64,000 bases of DNA from NCBI GenBank assembly GCA_947501565.1, contig CANMWJ010000007.1, forward strand, positions 120,558-184,557, in the 5' to 3' direction. Within the stretch, counting starts at the first letter, position 1; each line of letters starts with the position of its first letter. The DNA is from an uncultured Marinobacterium sp. (GTDB lineage Bacteria > Pseudomonadota > Gammaproteobacteria > Pseudomonadales > Balneatricaceae). A program made the translations under genes and the position numbers. Below the pieces are notes generated by a model, which ran no database searches, was not told the origin of the DNA, and worked only from the letters and a program-made list of their open reading frames with translations. Positions 28,478-37,422 of this stretch are shown here, piece after piece.

Positions 28478-28499
28478 AGTGAGTTTCCGTTTCAGGTAA

Positions 28500-29312
28500 T
28501 TACTTTTCGACGGGGGTATCGGCTTGGTTGCCCCATTCAAACCAGGACCCGTCGTAGCAGCGGATCTTGTTAAAGCCCAGGTGTTTGGCGACCAGATAGG
28601 TCAGGCCGGAGCGGCGGTGGGTCTGGCAGTGGGTGATCACCTCCTTGTCGGTGGTGATACCTGCAGCCGCCAGTTCTGTGCGCAGTTCATCGGCAGGACG
28701 CAGGCGCGTATCCTCCGCTGAGCGGTGCACGTTGGTCCACTCATACAGCTTGGCGCCTGGAATATGGCCGCCTTTCTGAGCGTTCACTATTTTCTCACCG
28801 CTGTACTCCTCTGGCGAGCGCGCATCCCAGATCACCTGTTGTTGCAGATCAATCTTTTGGGTCAGGAAAGGGATATCGGCCAGGTAGCGCTCATCGATAC
28901 TGGCGCTGAAAGGCGCGGCGGTAGGCAGATTTTCAGTGGTTTCCAGCGCGTATCCGGCGTCTGTCCAGGCCTTGAGCTGACCATCCAGGTAGGAGCAGCG
29001 TTCATGTCCGACCAGATTCAGTGTCCAGATCATACGGCCCGCCCAGGGACCTTTCTGGTTGTCGTAAACCACCACGTCGGTATCGTTGCTGATGCCCAGT
29101 CCGGAGAATAGCTGGCTGAGTTGTGCTGCGGTTGGCAGTTTATTCGGTACCGGGCCGCTGCCCAGCATCAGGCGGGCTGTATCGACATAGACCGCACCCG
29201 GGATATGCCCCTGCAGGTAGGTCTCCCGATCGGAGAGGTCGATGATTAACAGGTTGGGATTGTCCAGCGCGGTGGCCAGTTCCGATGCATCGATCACCAG
29301 TGGCAAACTCAT
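28500..29312 (-). CDS. Tandem rhodanese-domain sulfurtransferase
   Basis: About 270 residues from ATG 29312, with GGAGT 6 bases before it. Two rhodanese domains: the N-terminal one (IIDLSDRETYLQGHIPGAVYVDT) lacks a loop Cys, and the C-terminal one (VIWDARSPEEYSGEKIVNAQKGGHIPGAKLYEW) carries the active Cys in HCQTHRRSG. The loop differs from the CRxGVxA of thiosulfate sulfurtransferase and the CGSGVTA of mercaptopyruvate sulfurtransferase, so the natural donor cannot be named. It probably shares a transcript with psd, which starts within a few tens of bases of its stop. Confidence 0.88.
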   Translation of the reverse strand: MSLPLVIDASELATALDNPNLLIIDLSDRETYLQGHIPGAVYVDTARLMLGSGPVPNKLPTAAQLSQLFSGLGISNDTDVVVYDNQKGPWAGRMIWTLNLVGHERCSYLDGQLKAWTDAGYALETTENLPTAAPFSASIDERYLADIPFLTQKIDLQQQVIWDARSPEEYSGEKIVNAQKGGHIPGAKLYEWTNVHRSAEDTRLRPADELRTELAAAGITTDKEVITHCQTHRRSGLTYLVAKHLGFNKIRCYDGSWFEWGNQADTPVEK

Positions 29313-29405
29313 GTACAGACTCCGTGGTTTACGCAATGAGACGCTGCATCATATAGCAAATGGCGGATAATCACAGCCGCCTTGGGGGACTTAGCTTATA
29401 GCGAG

Positions 29406-31007
29406 TTAAAGCTGTTTGAGGTGGCGCATCGCCTGTCCGGCGGCAGCGCAGAGTTGGCGAACACGTTTGTTGTGGGATTCCTGAATGATCTTGGCGCTGT
29501 CGCCGTTGTCCGCATGGATGATCGCCAGCGGATGGCCGTCGAAGAAGATCGACATCAGTATCGCGCCTTCACCCGGAATGTGTTCCTGATAACACTCGGG
29601 CAGGGCCTTCATCAGTTGTGCCCGGTTCTTCTGATCGATCCAGAGGCAGCCGGGTTTGTCGCACAGACGTTTAAACAGGCTGGGTATCTCAAGATTGAAC
29701 TGATACTGGGCCAGGGGGTGCAGATCGTCCACGCCATAATTCAGGGTGCTGATCATGTTGTGGTTCTTGATGTGATGGAGGATGACGCGTTCCATGCCCA
29801 GCCCTTCATGCAGGGCTTTAACGGTGGCCTGCAGAACCTGGGTGGGCATTTTTATCTGTGTGGAGCCTTTACTGAAAGCGTACGCCAGCTTCTTGAACAG
29901 GGTTTCGTTCTTGAACTCCGGCATGATGCTCGGTGCAGCTTTTTGGCGGACTTTCTGTTGTTCCAGTGCGGCGGGGCGCGGGCCTTCCGGTAGTAGCGCA
30001 CGCAGCTCTTTTTCAGAGACCTTGTAGTTCGGATGCAGGTCGGAAGGTAGCATCAGCATCTCTGCTGCCGGTGCCAGGGTACCGGGAACGTTAAAGATCT
30101 GACTCGATTCGGCGCATTGGCGGTGCAGAGAGATCATCACTTCGGCGGTTTCTACACCCAGATAATCACCGATGATCATGCACAGCTGTTTGGTTTTTTT
30201 CTGATACCAGCCGAACGAGGAGGTGATCGCTACCCAGTTGGACAGTTTTACCGGGAAAAACTTCTCCTGCACCATATGGTTCAGCAGGCGCAGTTCCTCC
30301 TCTTCGATACTCGGGTCACGCAGGGTGCGGCGGTGCATCAGGTCGATAATGTCGCGGCTGGGGGAGGTATCGTGATCGAGCGCTTCAATGGTCAGCGTCG
30401 TCAGCTCCCACTCCATCGCCAGGTCGTGGGAGATCTCCTGCAGGGTACAGCCCAGCACATCGGTTTCGGCCAGGACTACATCGATACCATGGACGCGGAT
30501 CTTCTCCTGGATCTGACTCATGTGCAGCGGGGCATAGAGCCACATCATCCAGTGACCGACCGCGTAGAACAGGGCGGCCAGTTGTGATTCTTCGCAGAAC
30601 AGCGAGTTGCGCTCACTCAGCCAGTCTTTCACCTGCACCGAGGCGAAGTGGCTGTTGGCTACCGAGCGGAAAAACATCTTCTGTGAGACTGCGTTGGCGT
30701 TGAGGCGGATCACCTCCAGCCCATCAACGACCTTTTCGATCCGGTCAAAACCCAGCGAGTGGACGGCGTGTTCCATGCCGGTGACCTGCTTGCCTTTTTC
30801 GCCGTGCAGCTGGTTGGCAACACGTACCATATGGAAGCAGACGACGGGATCGGTTTTAATCAGGTTGCTGATGGAGTTGAGCGTGGAGCGGTCGTCGTGA
30901 ATCGCAGCTTTCAAGCGCTTCTGCATGCTGCTGCGGATCGGCAAGGGTCTGTCCTTGAGATACTCAATCCAGCTTTTCAGATCCTGCGGCGACTCATGCA
31001 AACTCAT
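29406..31007 (-). CDS. HDOD-domain signalling protein with C-terminal GAF-like region
   Basis: 533 residues. The N-terminal HDOD domain covers about residues 15-230: PLPIRSSMQKRLKAAI, DPVVCFHMVRVANQ, TGMEHAVHSLGFDRIEKVV and LGCTLQEISHDLAMEW. HDOD proteins lack the HD phosphohydrolase ligands and act in regulatory signalling. The last 140 residues (ALHEGLGMERVILHHIKNHN..., GEGAILMSIFFDGHPLAIIHADNG) resemble a GAF-type sensor domain. The middle third has no recognised domain. It sits between rsgA and the rhodanese gene, where Pseudomonas has motAB and a similar reading frame. Its ligand and output are unknown. Confidence 0.8.
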   Translation of the reverse strand: MSLHESPQDLKSWIEYLKDRPLPIRSSMQKRLKAAIHDDRSTLNSISNLIKTDPVVCFHMVRVANQLHGEKGKQVTGMEHAVHSLGFDRIEKVVDGLEVIRLNANAVSQKMFFRSVANSHFASVQVKDWLSERNSLFCEESQLAALFYAVGHWMMWLYAPLHMSQIQEKIRVHGIDVVLAETDVLGCTLQEISHDLAMEWELTTLTIEALDHDTSPSRDIIDLMHRRTLRDPSIEEEELRLLNHMVQEKFFPVKLSNWVAITSSFGWYQKKTKQLCMIIGDYLGVETAEVMISLHRQCAESSQIFNVPGTLAPAAEMLMLPSDLHPNYKVSEKELRALLPEGPRPAALEQQKVRQKAAPSIMPEFKNETLFKKLAYAFSKGSTQIKMPTQVLQATVKALHEGLGMERVILHHIKNHNMISTLNYGVDDLHPLAQYQFNLEIPSLFKRLCDKPGCLWIDQKNRAQLMKALPECYQEHIPGEGAILMSIFFDGHPLAIIHADNGDSAKIIQESHNKRVRQLCAAAGQAMRHLKQL

Positions 31008-31041
31008 TGGCGTCTATCCGTTGCTCAATTGCTCTGCGTCT

Positions 31042-32064
31042 TTACTGTTCATCCAGCGAAGCGAGGATATGGCGGAAACTGTTCCAGCGCGCTTCGCTGA
31101 TAAGGCCTTCGGCCACTGCATCCTTGAGGGCGCAGCCAGGCTCCTGTTCGTGTTTACAGTCGCGGAAACGGCAGTGGCCGGTATATTCACGCAACTCGCG
31201 GAAACCTTCGATCAGGTCGCTGGGTTCGATATGCCATAAACCAAATTCACGTATACCCGGTGAATCTATCAGGTCTCCGCCGTCCGGGAAATGAAAAAGT
31301 CGCGCCGTTGTTGTGGTATGGCGCCCTTTTCGCGTCAGTTCCGACAGTTCGCCGACCTTAAGATCGACACCCGGTAGCAGGGTGTTGATCAGGGAGGACT
31401 TGCCTACGCCGGACTGGCCGACAAACACGCTGATGCGGTCTTTGAGCAGCGTTTTCAGCTCGTTAAGCCCATCCTGCGTGGAGGACGAGGCGAACAGTAC
31501 CCGGTAACCGATCGTTTCGTAACGTTTCAGCATAGTATCGATTCGCTCACGGTTCCCGTCGTTGAGCAGATCGATCTTGTTCAGCAGGATGACCGGTTCG
31601 ATACCGCTCAGCTCGGCGGCAACCAGATAGCGGTCGATCAGCTGCGCGTGAGCGATCGGCTCCACGGCAACAGTGATAACAATGAAATCGATGTTGGCAG
31701 CGACCGGTTTCATCTCGCCGTAAGGGTTTGGACGCACCAGTTCGGTTTTGCGCTCTGAAGTGGCAACGACCACACCGCCGTCAGGGTTGGGGCGCCAGAT
31801 AACGCGATCGCCGGTAACCAGCTGGCCCAGGTTGGTACGCATATGGCAGCGGATGATTTCGCCTTTGCGTTCACCGTCGCAGGCTTCCACATCCACCTGA
31901 CGACCGAAGTGAGAGATGATCAGGCCGTGCTGTTCCGGTCCCAGATCCCCGCCCTCGACCTGATCGTCGATGGTGGCATCCCGTTTGGCGGCGCGTGCGG
32001 CGCGCTCTTCCTGAATCTTCTGTACACGCCAGGCCTGGCGGCGGGTCAGTTTACGTTTTGCCAT
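31042..32064 (-). CDS. rsgA: Small ribosomal subunit biogenesis GTPase RsgA
   Basis: 340 residues. Circularly permuted GTPase that acts late in 30S maturation. The motif order is diagnostic: G4 NKID at 152-155 comes before G1 GQSGVGKSS at 206-214 and G3 DSPG at 257-260. An N-terminal OB fold follows a basic tail, and the C-terminal zinc knuckle uses Cys288, Cys293, His295 and Cys301. Divergent from orn, the conserved pairing in gammaproteobacteria. Confidence 0.96.
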   Translation of the reverse strand: MAKRKLTRRQAWRVQKIQEERAARAAKRDATIDDQVEGGDLGPEQHGLIISHFGRQVDVEACDGERKGEIIRCHMRTNLGQLVTGDRVIWRPNPDGGVVVATSERKTELVRPNPYGEMKPVAANIDFIVITVAVEPIAHAQLIDRYLVAAELSGIEPVILLNKIDLLNDGNRERIDTMLKRYETIGYRVLFASSSTQDGLNELKTLLKDRISVFVGQSGVGKSSLINTLLPGVDLKVGELSELTRKGRHTTTTARLFHFPDGGDLIDSPGIREFGLWHIEPSDLIEGFRELREYTGHCRFRDCKHEQEPGCALKDAVAEGLISEARWNSFRHILASLDEQ

Positions 32065-32239
32065 GGGATGGGTATCGGTCGCCTTTCTATGTTAAATTCG
32101 CCAGCACCGCCTGCGTTTCCTTCTATGGTCGGGTGGCGAAACTGCTTTGCTAAGGTATTCTAACGTAAACGAAAATATTAACGAGTCTTTTGCGGAAGAG
32201 GCTCGTTGCCAATAATAAAACCGCGGAGGTATCTGAAGG

Positions 32240-32779
32240 GTGCGTAAGAGTAATCTGGTCTGGATTGACCTGGAGATGACGGGGTTGGACCCGGATAACG
32301 ATTACATCATCGAGATCGCAACGATCGTCACTGATGCCGATCTGAACGTGCTGGCGGAAGGGCCTACGATGGCGATCCATCAGCCGGACTGCGTGCTGGA
32401 TGCGATGGATGAGTGGTGCACCAATCAGCACGGGAAGTCCGGACTGACCCAGCGGGTAAAAGAGAGCACTATCACCGAACGTGAAGCGGAGCAGCGTACC
32501 ATCGAGTTCCTGCTGGAGCATGTGGATAAAGGCGCGTCACCGATCTGCGGTAACAGCATCGGACAGGATCGTCGTTTCCTCTACCGCCATATGCCGGAGC
32601 TGGAGCAGTTCTTCCACTACCGTAACCTGGATGTGAGTACCATCAAGGAGATTGCGCGTCGCTGGAAGCCAGAGGTATTGGACGGTGTGCAGAAGAAAGG
32701 CAGCCACCTCGCGCTGGACGATATCCGTGACTCCATCGCGGAGCTGCAGCACTACCGTGAGGCTTTCTTTAAGCTCTGA
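32240..32779 (+). CDS. orn: Oligoribonuclease
   Basis: 179 residues, GTG start with GGAGG 10 bases upstream. DEDDh 3'-5' exonuclease that finishes RNA decay by degrading 2-5-mers, including pGpG from cyclic-di-GMP turnover. The DxE motif ([11 protein letters not shown]), the middle Asp ([11 protein letters not shown]) and the HxxxxD end ([12 protein letters not shown]) are all present. Length matches the family. Confidence 0.97.
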   Translation: MRKSNLVWIDLEMTGLDPDNDYIIEIATIVTDADLNVLAEGPTMAIHQPDCVLDAMDEWCTNQHGKSGLTQRVKESTITEREAEQRTIEFLLEHVDKGASPICGNSIGQDRRFLYRHMPELEQFFHYRNLDVSTIKEIARRWKPEVLDGVQKKGSHLALDDIRDSIAELQHYREAFFKL

Positions 32780-32805
32780 GCGCTGTTAACGCAGCGTACA
32801 GAGAC

Positions 32806-33930
32806 TCAGTCTTTAATCCGCTTCATCCCCGGATGTTGCCGGATCGGCAGGGGCGAAGGACCGTTTCGCTCCTGCAGTTGTTTTAACGCCCATTCGATAT
32901 GCTCGCGCACCATCTCGGAAGGATGATCGCGGCGCGCTTCCAGACTATCAACCACTGCTTCGCCCCCTGCGCTGTTACCCAGTGCGACAGCGATGTTGCG
33001 CAACCAGCCCTCGTGTCCGGTACGGCGGATCGCAGAGCCTTCGGTTTTTTTCAGGAAAGTTTCCTCATCCCAGCTAAAGAGCGTGAGCAGCTCCGCGTCA
33101 TTCAGGTTGTTACGCGGCATAAAGTCCTGCTCATCGGTAACGTCGGAGAAGCGGTTCCAGGGGCAAATCATCTGGCAATCGTCACAGCCGAAGATGCGGT
33201 TGCCGATCTTTGGGCGCAGCTCTTCCGGAATGGACCCTTTCAGCTCGATGGTCAGATAAGAGATACAGCGGCGCGCGTCGAGTACACCCGGTTGCGGGAA
33301 TGCCTCAGTCGGGCAGACGTCAATGCAGGCGGTGCAGCGGCCGCAGTGGTTCTCCGTTTCCGGAGGATCAATTGGCAGGGGTAGATCGATAAACAGTTCC
33401 CCCAGCAGAAACCAGGAGCCCGCTTCGCGATTGAGTACCAGGCCGTGTTTGCCGATCCAGCCGATGCCCGCTTTCTGCGCCAGTGGACGTTCCAGTACCG
33501 GTGCGCTGTCGACAAACGCGCGGTAACCCAGGTTATCCACCTCGGCTGCGATCTTCTTACCCAGTTGCGTCAGACGTTTGCGCATCAGTTTGTGGTAGTC
33601 GCGGCCCAGGGTGTAGCGGGCGATATAACCCCGGCTTGGATCGGACAGGGTATCCAGTTTACGGGTATCCGGGGGCATATAGTTCATGCGCACACAGATG
33701 ATACGTTGCGTACCCTCCACTAGTTGCGTGGGATCGATCCGTTTATCGAAGTGATTCTCCAGGTATCCCATCTCACCCTGATAGCCTTCATCCAGCCAGG
33801 CGCGAAGGCGCTCGCGCTCCGCACTCAGGTCGGGTTCGGTGATGCCGCATTGCTGAAAGCCAAGTTCACTGGCCCAGTGTTTAATGTTGTCGGCCAGTTG
33901 CTGCAGTGTGTCGGCGGAAGGCGTAGGCAT
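32806..33930 (-). CDS. queG: Epoxyqueuosine reductase QueG
   Basis: 374 residues. It catalyses the last step of queuosine synthesis, reducing epoxyqueuosine in tRNA, and is cobalamin-dependent with two [4Fe-4S] clusters. The ferredoxin-like cysteines are CGRCTACIDVCP and CDDCQMICPW. The N-terminal part carries IRCVRMNYMPPD-type and RDYHKLMRKRL segments of the cobalamin fold. A C-terminal HEAT-like tail (MVREHIEWALKQL) is as in other members. Divergent from nnrD with a 72-base gap. Confidence 0.95.
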   Translation of the reverse strand: MPTPSADTLQQLADNIKHWASELGFQQCGITEPDLSAERERLRAWLDEGYQGEMGYLENHFDKRIDPTQLVEGTQRIICVRMNYMPPDTRKLDTLSDPSRGYIARYTLGRDYHKLMRKRLTQLGKKIAAEVDNLGYRAFVDSAPVLERPLAQKAGIGWIGKHGLVLNREAGSWFLLGELFIDLPLPIDPPETENHCGRCTACIDVCPTEAFPQPGVLDARRCISYLTIELKGSIPEELRPKIGNRIFGCDDCQMICPWNRFSDVTDEQDFMPRNNLNDAELLTLFSWDEETFLKKTEGSAIRRTGHEGWLRNIAVALGNSAGGEAVVDSLEARRDHPSEMVREHIEWALKQLQERNGPSPLPIRQHPGMKRIKD

Positions 33931-34002
33931 AATCGTGCGGAACGTTGCTCTATAATGGGGGCGAAAGAGATTATCAGTGCGAATTGTACAGGAGTCCGAA
34001 CC

Positions 34003-35514
34003 ATGTCCTTGGACAGAACCCAGCTACCGGCCACATTATACACGGCTGATCAGAGCCGCGCTCTGGACCGAACCGCGATCGACGAATTCGGTATCCCCGG
34101 TTTTAAGTTGATGCAGCGTGCGGGGCACGCCACGTTTGTGGTGATGCTGGAACGCTGGCCGCAGATGCGCTCGGTGACATTGTTGTGCGGCGGTGGCAAC
34201 AACGGTGGTGACGGTTTTGTGATGGCGTCACTGGCGGTGCAGAAAGGGTTGTCTGTACAGGTGCTCTATCTGGGCGGGGCGGACTTTGCCGCACGTCTGC
34301 GCGGTGAAGCGCTGGAGGCCTGGAATGCGATGACCGCACAAGGGATCGGCGCACAAGCTTATGAGCCGGGTATGGCCCTGAGCGGTGACGTTATCGTCGA
34401 TGCGATGTTGGGTACGGGGCTCGGTGGTGATGTGCGTGGATTGGCGAAACAGGCGATCGAACAGGTGAATCGCAGTGGTAAGCCGATAATCGCGGTGGAT
34501 ATCCCCTCCGGCCTGTGCAGCGACAGTGGAGCAGTGCTGGGTGCCGCGGTCGTAGCAGATTGCACGGTGACCTTTATCGGTGTGAAGCAGGGGCTGTTGA
34601 CCCATGAGGCAGTTGATCATGTGGGCCAGCTCTATTTTGACGACCTTAAGTTGCCGGATGAGGTTTACGAGCAGATCCCTGTAAGTGCGTTTCGTACCTC
34701 GCAGGAGGACGTGCGTGAGCTGTTGCCTGCACGTGCCCGCTCTGCCCACAAAGGTCATAACGGTCACGTCCTGATTATCGGTGGTGATCAGGGCATGGGA
34801 GGCGCAGCGCTGATGGCGGCGGAAGCAGCGGCGCGCTCGGGCGCAGGTCTGATCAGTCTGGCGACGCGGCCTGAGCATGTGGCAGCGGCGCTTGTGCGTA
34901 TGCCTGAAGTGATGTGTCGCGGTGTGACCAGCGCAGGGCATCTCGACGCGTTATTGCAGCGAGCGGATATCGTGGTGATCGGGCCGGGACTGGGGCAGGG
35001 CGCCTGGGGACAGCAGATGCTGCAAAAAGCGCTGGAAACTGAAAAACCGCTGGTGATCGATGCCGACGGGCTGAACCTGATCTGCCGTTGGGGGCTGGCG
35101 AGCAAACGGCGCGATAACTGGATATTAACCCCGCATCCAGGGGAAGCAGGCCGTTTGCTGGATGAATCGGTAGCGCAGTTGCAGGAGAACCGGTTCGGTT
35201 CAGTGGAGCGTTTGCAGCGTGCCTGCGGTGGTGTGGTGGTACTGAAAGGCGCAGGGAGCCTGGTTTCTGACGGCGATGCCCTCTATCTGTGTAATAAGGG
35301 AAATCCGGGTATGGCCGCAGGTGGGATGGGCGATGTACTTTCAGGTATCATTGGCGCTTTGTGGGCACAGGGCCTTGAGGCAGTCGATGCGGCACGTATC
35401 GGTGTTTACCTGCATGCCAGCGCGGCCGACCGCGTAGCGGCCCTCCAGGGGGAACGCGGTTTAGTCGCGACGGACCTGGTTGGTATGTTGCCCGCGATTA
35501 TCAATGATAAGTGA
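34003..35514 (+). CDS. nnrD: Bifunctional NAD(P)HX epimerase and dehydratase
   Basis: 503 residues from ATG 34003, preceded by CAGGAGTC; the open frame continues upstream into the divergent queG gene, which is not coding on this strand. It repairs hydrated NADH and NADPH. The N-terminal YjeF_N epimerase domain has CGGGNNGGDGFVMA. The C-terminal ADP-dependent dehydratase domain has HNGHVLIIGGDQGMGGAA, GPGLGQG and the ligand motif NPGMAAGGMGDVLSG. First gene of the nnrD-tsaE-amidase-mutL-miaA-hfq run. Confidence 0.96.
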   Translation: MSLDRTQLPATLYTADQSRALDRTAIDEFGIPGFKLMQRAGHATFVVMLERWPQMRSVTLLCGGGNNGGDGFVMASLAVQKGLSVQVLYLGGADFAARLRGEALEAWNAMTAQGIGAQAYEPGMALSGDVIVDAMLGTGLGGDVRGLAKQAIEQVNRSGKPIIAVDIPSGLCSDSGAVLGAAVVADCTVTFIGVKQGLLTHEAVDHVGQLYFDDLKLPDEVYEQIPVSAFRTSQEDVRELLPARARSAHKGHNGHVLIIGGDQGMGGAALMAAEAAARSGAGLISLATRPEHVAAALVRMPEVMCRGVTSAGHLDALLQRADIVVIGPGLGQGAWGQQMLQKALETEKPLVIDADGLNLICRWGLASKRRDNWILTPHPGEAGRLLDESVAQLQENRFGSVERLQRACGGVVVLKGAGSLVSDGDALYLCNKGNPGMAAGGMGDVLSGIIGALWAQGLEAVDAARIGVYLHASAADRVAALQGERGLVATDLVGMLPAIINDK

Positions 35515-35562
35515 TCAAGCTTAAGTACACATCTTTAAGTAAAAATCGGAAAACAGAAACAG

Positions 35563-36033
35563 ATGCAGTATCAACGGGAGCTGGCTGACGAGGCCGCGAT
35601 GGTGGCGTTTGGCGCCGAACTGGCAAAGGTGAGCGCTGGGCGCGGCGTTGTCTTTCTGGAAGGTGACCTGGGCATGGGGAAAACAACCCTGTGTCGTGGT
35701 GTGCTTCAGGGTTTTGGCCATAAAGGTGCGGTTAAGTCACCGACCTATACGCTGGTGGAACCCTATGAGCTGGCCGATCAACAGGTCTATCACTTTGATC
35801 TTTATCGCTTATCTGATCCTGAAGAACTTGAGTATCTCGGCATTCGTGATTATTTTGACAATCAGGCGTTGTGCCTGATCGAGTGGCCTGCACGGGGAGA
35901 AGGGGTTTTACCCACGCCGGATCTGACGTTACATATCGAAGTTAAGGGGTATGGCCGTCTGATCACCTGGCAAGCGGGTACAGCGTACGGTGAGCAGTTA
36001 GCCGATCAATTGGTTCAGGAATACGAAGAATAA
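35563..36033 (+). CDS. tsaE: tRNA threonylcarbamoyladenosine ATPase subunit TsaE
   Basis: 156 residues. ATPase of the TsaBDE complex that makes t6A37 on ANN-decoding tRNAs. P-loop GDLGMGKTT, switch segment VKSPTYTLVEPYE and the DLYRLSDPEELEYLG signature are present. Seven bases separate its stop from the amidase start. Confidence 0.95.
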   Translation: MQYQRELADEAAMVAFGAELAKVSAGRGVVFLEGDLGMGKTTLCRGVLQGFGHKGAVKSPTYTLVEPYELADQQVYHFDLYRLSDPEELEYLGIRDYFDNQALCLIEWPARGEGVLPTPDLTLHIEVKGYGRLITWQAGTAYGEQLADQLVQEYEE

Positions 36034-36040
36034 TTTCAGG

Positions 36041-37408
36041 ATGTCGGTTTTTCAGTCAGGAATAAGACTCATATTGCTGTTGCTTGTCTGGGCGGTGACG
36101 GCAACGGCGCAGGCGGCCAGCGTACAGAATGTGCGTATCTGGATCGCGCCGGATCACGCACGTCTGGTGTTTGATCTCAGTGGGGCGGTTGAGCACAAGG
36201 TGTTTACCCTGAAAAAACCGGACCGCATCGTGCTGGACGTGCCCTCCTCATCCATCAGTACCGATCTTACGAAGCTGAACCTTAAAAAAAGCCCGATTAC
36301 GCGGGTCCGTAGCGGCAAAAACGGCAGTACGCTGCGTCTGGTGCTGGATCTGAAACGTCCGGTACGGCCGAAAAGTTTTGTGCTGAAGCCCAACCAGCAG
36401 TATGGCCACCGCCTGGTCGTGGATCTGTACGATGAGCAGAAAGCGACCTCCGTGGTAAAAAAAGTGGTGCCGCCGAAGGCCAACGGCAGGGGGCGTGACA
36501 TCATCGTGTCGATTGATGCCGGACATGGGGGTGAGGACCCAGGCGCGATAGGTGCTGGACGCGTGCGGGAAAAAGACGTGGTGTTGGCGATTGCCAAAGA
36601 CGTCAAAAAACTGTTCGACAAAACACCGGGTTACAAAGCGGTGTTAACCCGCACCAGTGATTACTACATCAGTTTGCGTAACCGCACCAAAAAGGCGCGT
36701 AAGCAGAACGCCGATCTGTTTGTCTCCATCCACGCAGATGCGTTTAAAGATGCCCGTGCCAAAGGTGCTTCGGTCTGGGTGCTTTCTCCGCGAGGCGCGA
36801 CCAGTGAAGTGGGTCGCTGGTTGGCACGCAAAGAGAACAGTGCCGATCTGATCGGTGGTGTTGGCAGTGTGAGCCTGGAAGACAAGGGGGATGTACTGGC
36901 GGGTGTTCTGCTGGATATGTCGATGACGGCCAGCCGTGCTGATAGTCGCCAGGTTGCGCGGAATATTCACAAAAATATCGGCAGCTTCGCTAAGATGCAT
37001 AAGCCACGGGTGGAGCAAGCCGGTTTTGTGGTACTCAAGTCGCCGGATATCCCATCCATCCTGGTGGAAACCGGCTTTATCTCGAATCCGGGCGAAGCCA
37101 GGAAACTGAAAACCCGTAAGTACCAGCAGAAAATGGCCAAGGCGATCCACAAGGGGATCACCTCTCATTTCGCGCGTAAACCGCCGATGATGACTTACGT
37201 GGCCGAGCGTCAAAAACCGCAAAACAAGCCTGTAGCGGCAGCTAGTGTGCCAGCGGCAAGTGTGCGGACCTATAAGGTGGTGCGGGGTGATACACTTTCC
37301 GTGATCGCTTCGCGTAACGGCATTCCGTTAAAATCCCTGCGTAAAGCCAATAAGCTGAGCAGCGACCGTATCTGGGTAGGCCAGGTGCTGCGTATCCCGT
37401 CAAGTTAG
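36041..37408 (+). CDS. amiB: N-acetylmuramoyl-L-alanine amidase with AMIN and LysM domains
   Basis: 455 residues. A signal peptide ([17 protein letters not shown]) targets it to the periplasm. Then come an AMIN domain (about residues 30-125: [21 protein letters not shown]) for septal localisation, the zinc amidase_3 domain (about 155-375: [32 protein letters not shown]) and a C-terminal LysM module ([29 protein letters not shown]). It cleaves septal peptidoglycan stems to separate daughter cells. The C-terminal LysM matches the AmiB architecture of Pseudomonas; E. coli AmiB lacks it. Position before mutL is conserved. Confidence 0.93.
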   Translation: MSVFQSGIRLILLLLVWAVTATAQAASVQNVRIWIAPDHARLVFDLSGAVEHKVFTLKKPDRIVLDVPSSSISTDLTKLNLKKSPITRVRSGKNGSTLRLVLDLKRPVRPKSFVLKPNQQYGHRLVVDLYDEQKATSVVKKVVPPKANGRGRDIIVSIDAGHGGEDPGAIGAGRVREKDVVLAIAKDVKKLFDKTPGYKAVLTRTSDYYISLRNRTKKARKQNADLFVSIHADAFKDARAKGASVWVLSPRGATSEVGRWLARKENSADLIGGVGSVSLEDKGDVLAGVLLDMSMTASRADSRQVARNIHKNIGSFAKMHKPRVEQAGFVVLKSPDIPSILVETGFISNPGEARKLKTRKYQQKMAKAIHKGITSHFARKPPMMTYVAERQKPQNKPVAAASVPAASVRTYKVVRGDTLSVIASRNGIPLKSLRKANKLSSDRIWVGQVLRIPSS

Positions 37409-37422
37409 TCTGGATCTGTTAC

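Noticed and set aside
33724..34002. N-terminal extension of nnrD
   Set aside because: The extension is antisense to queG, and ATG 34003 has a good ribosome site and matches the normal protein start.
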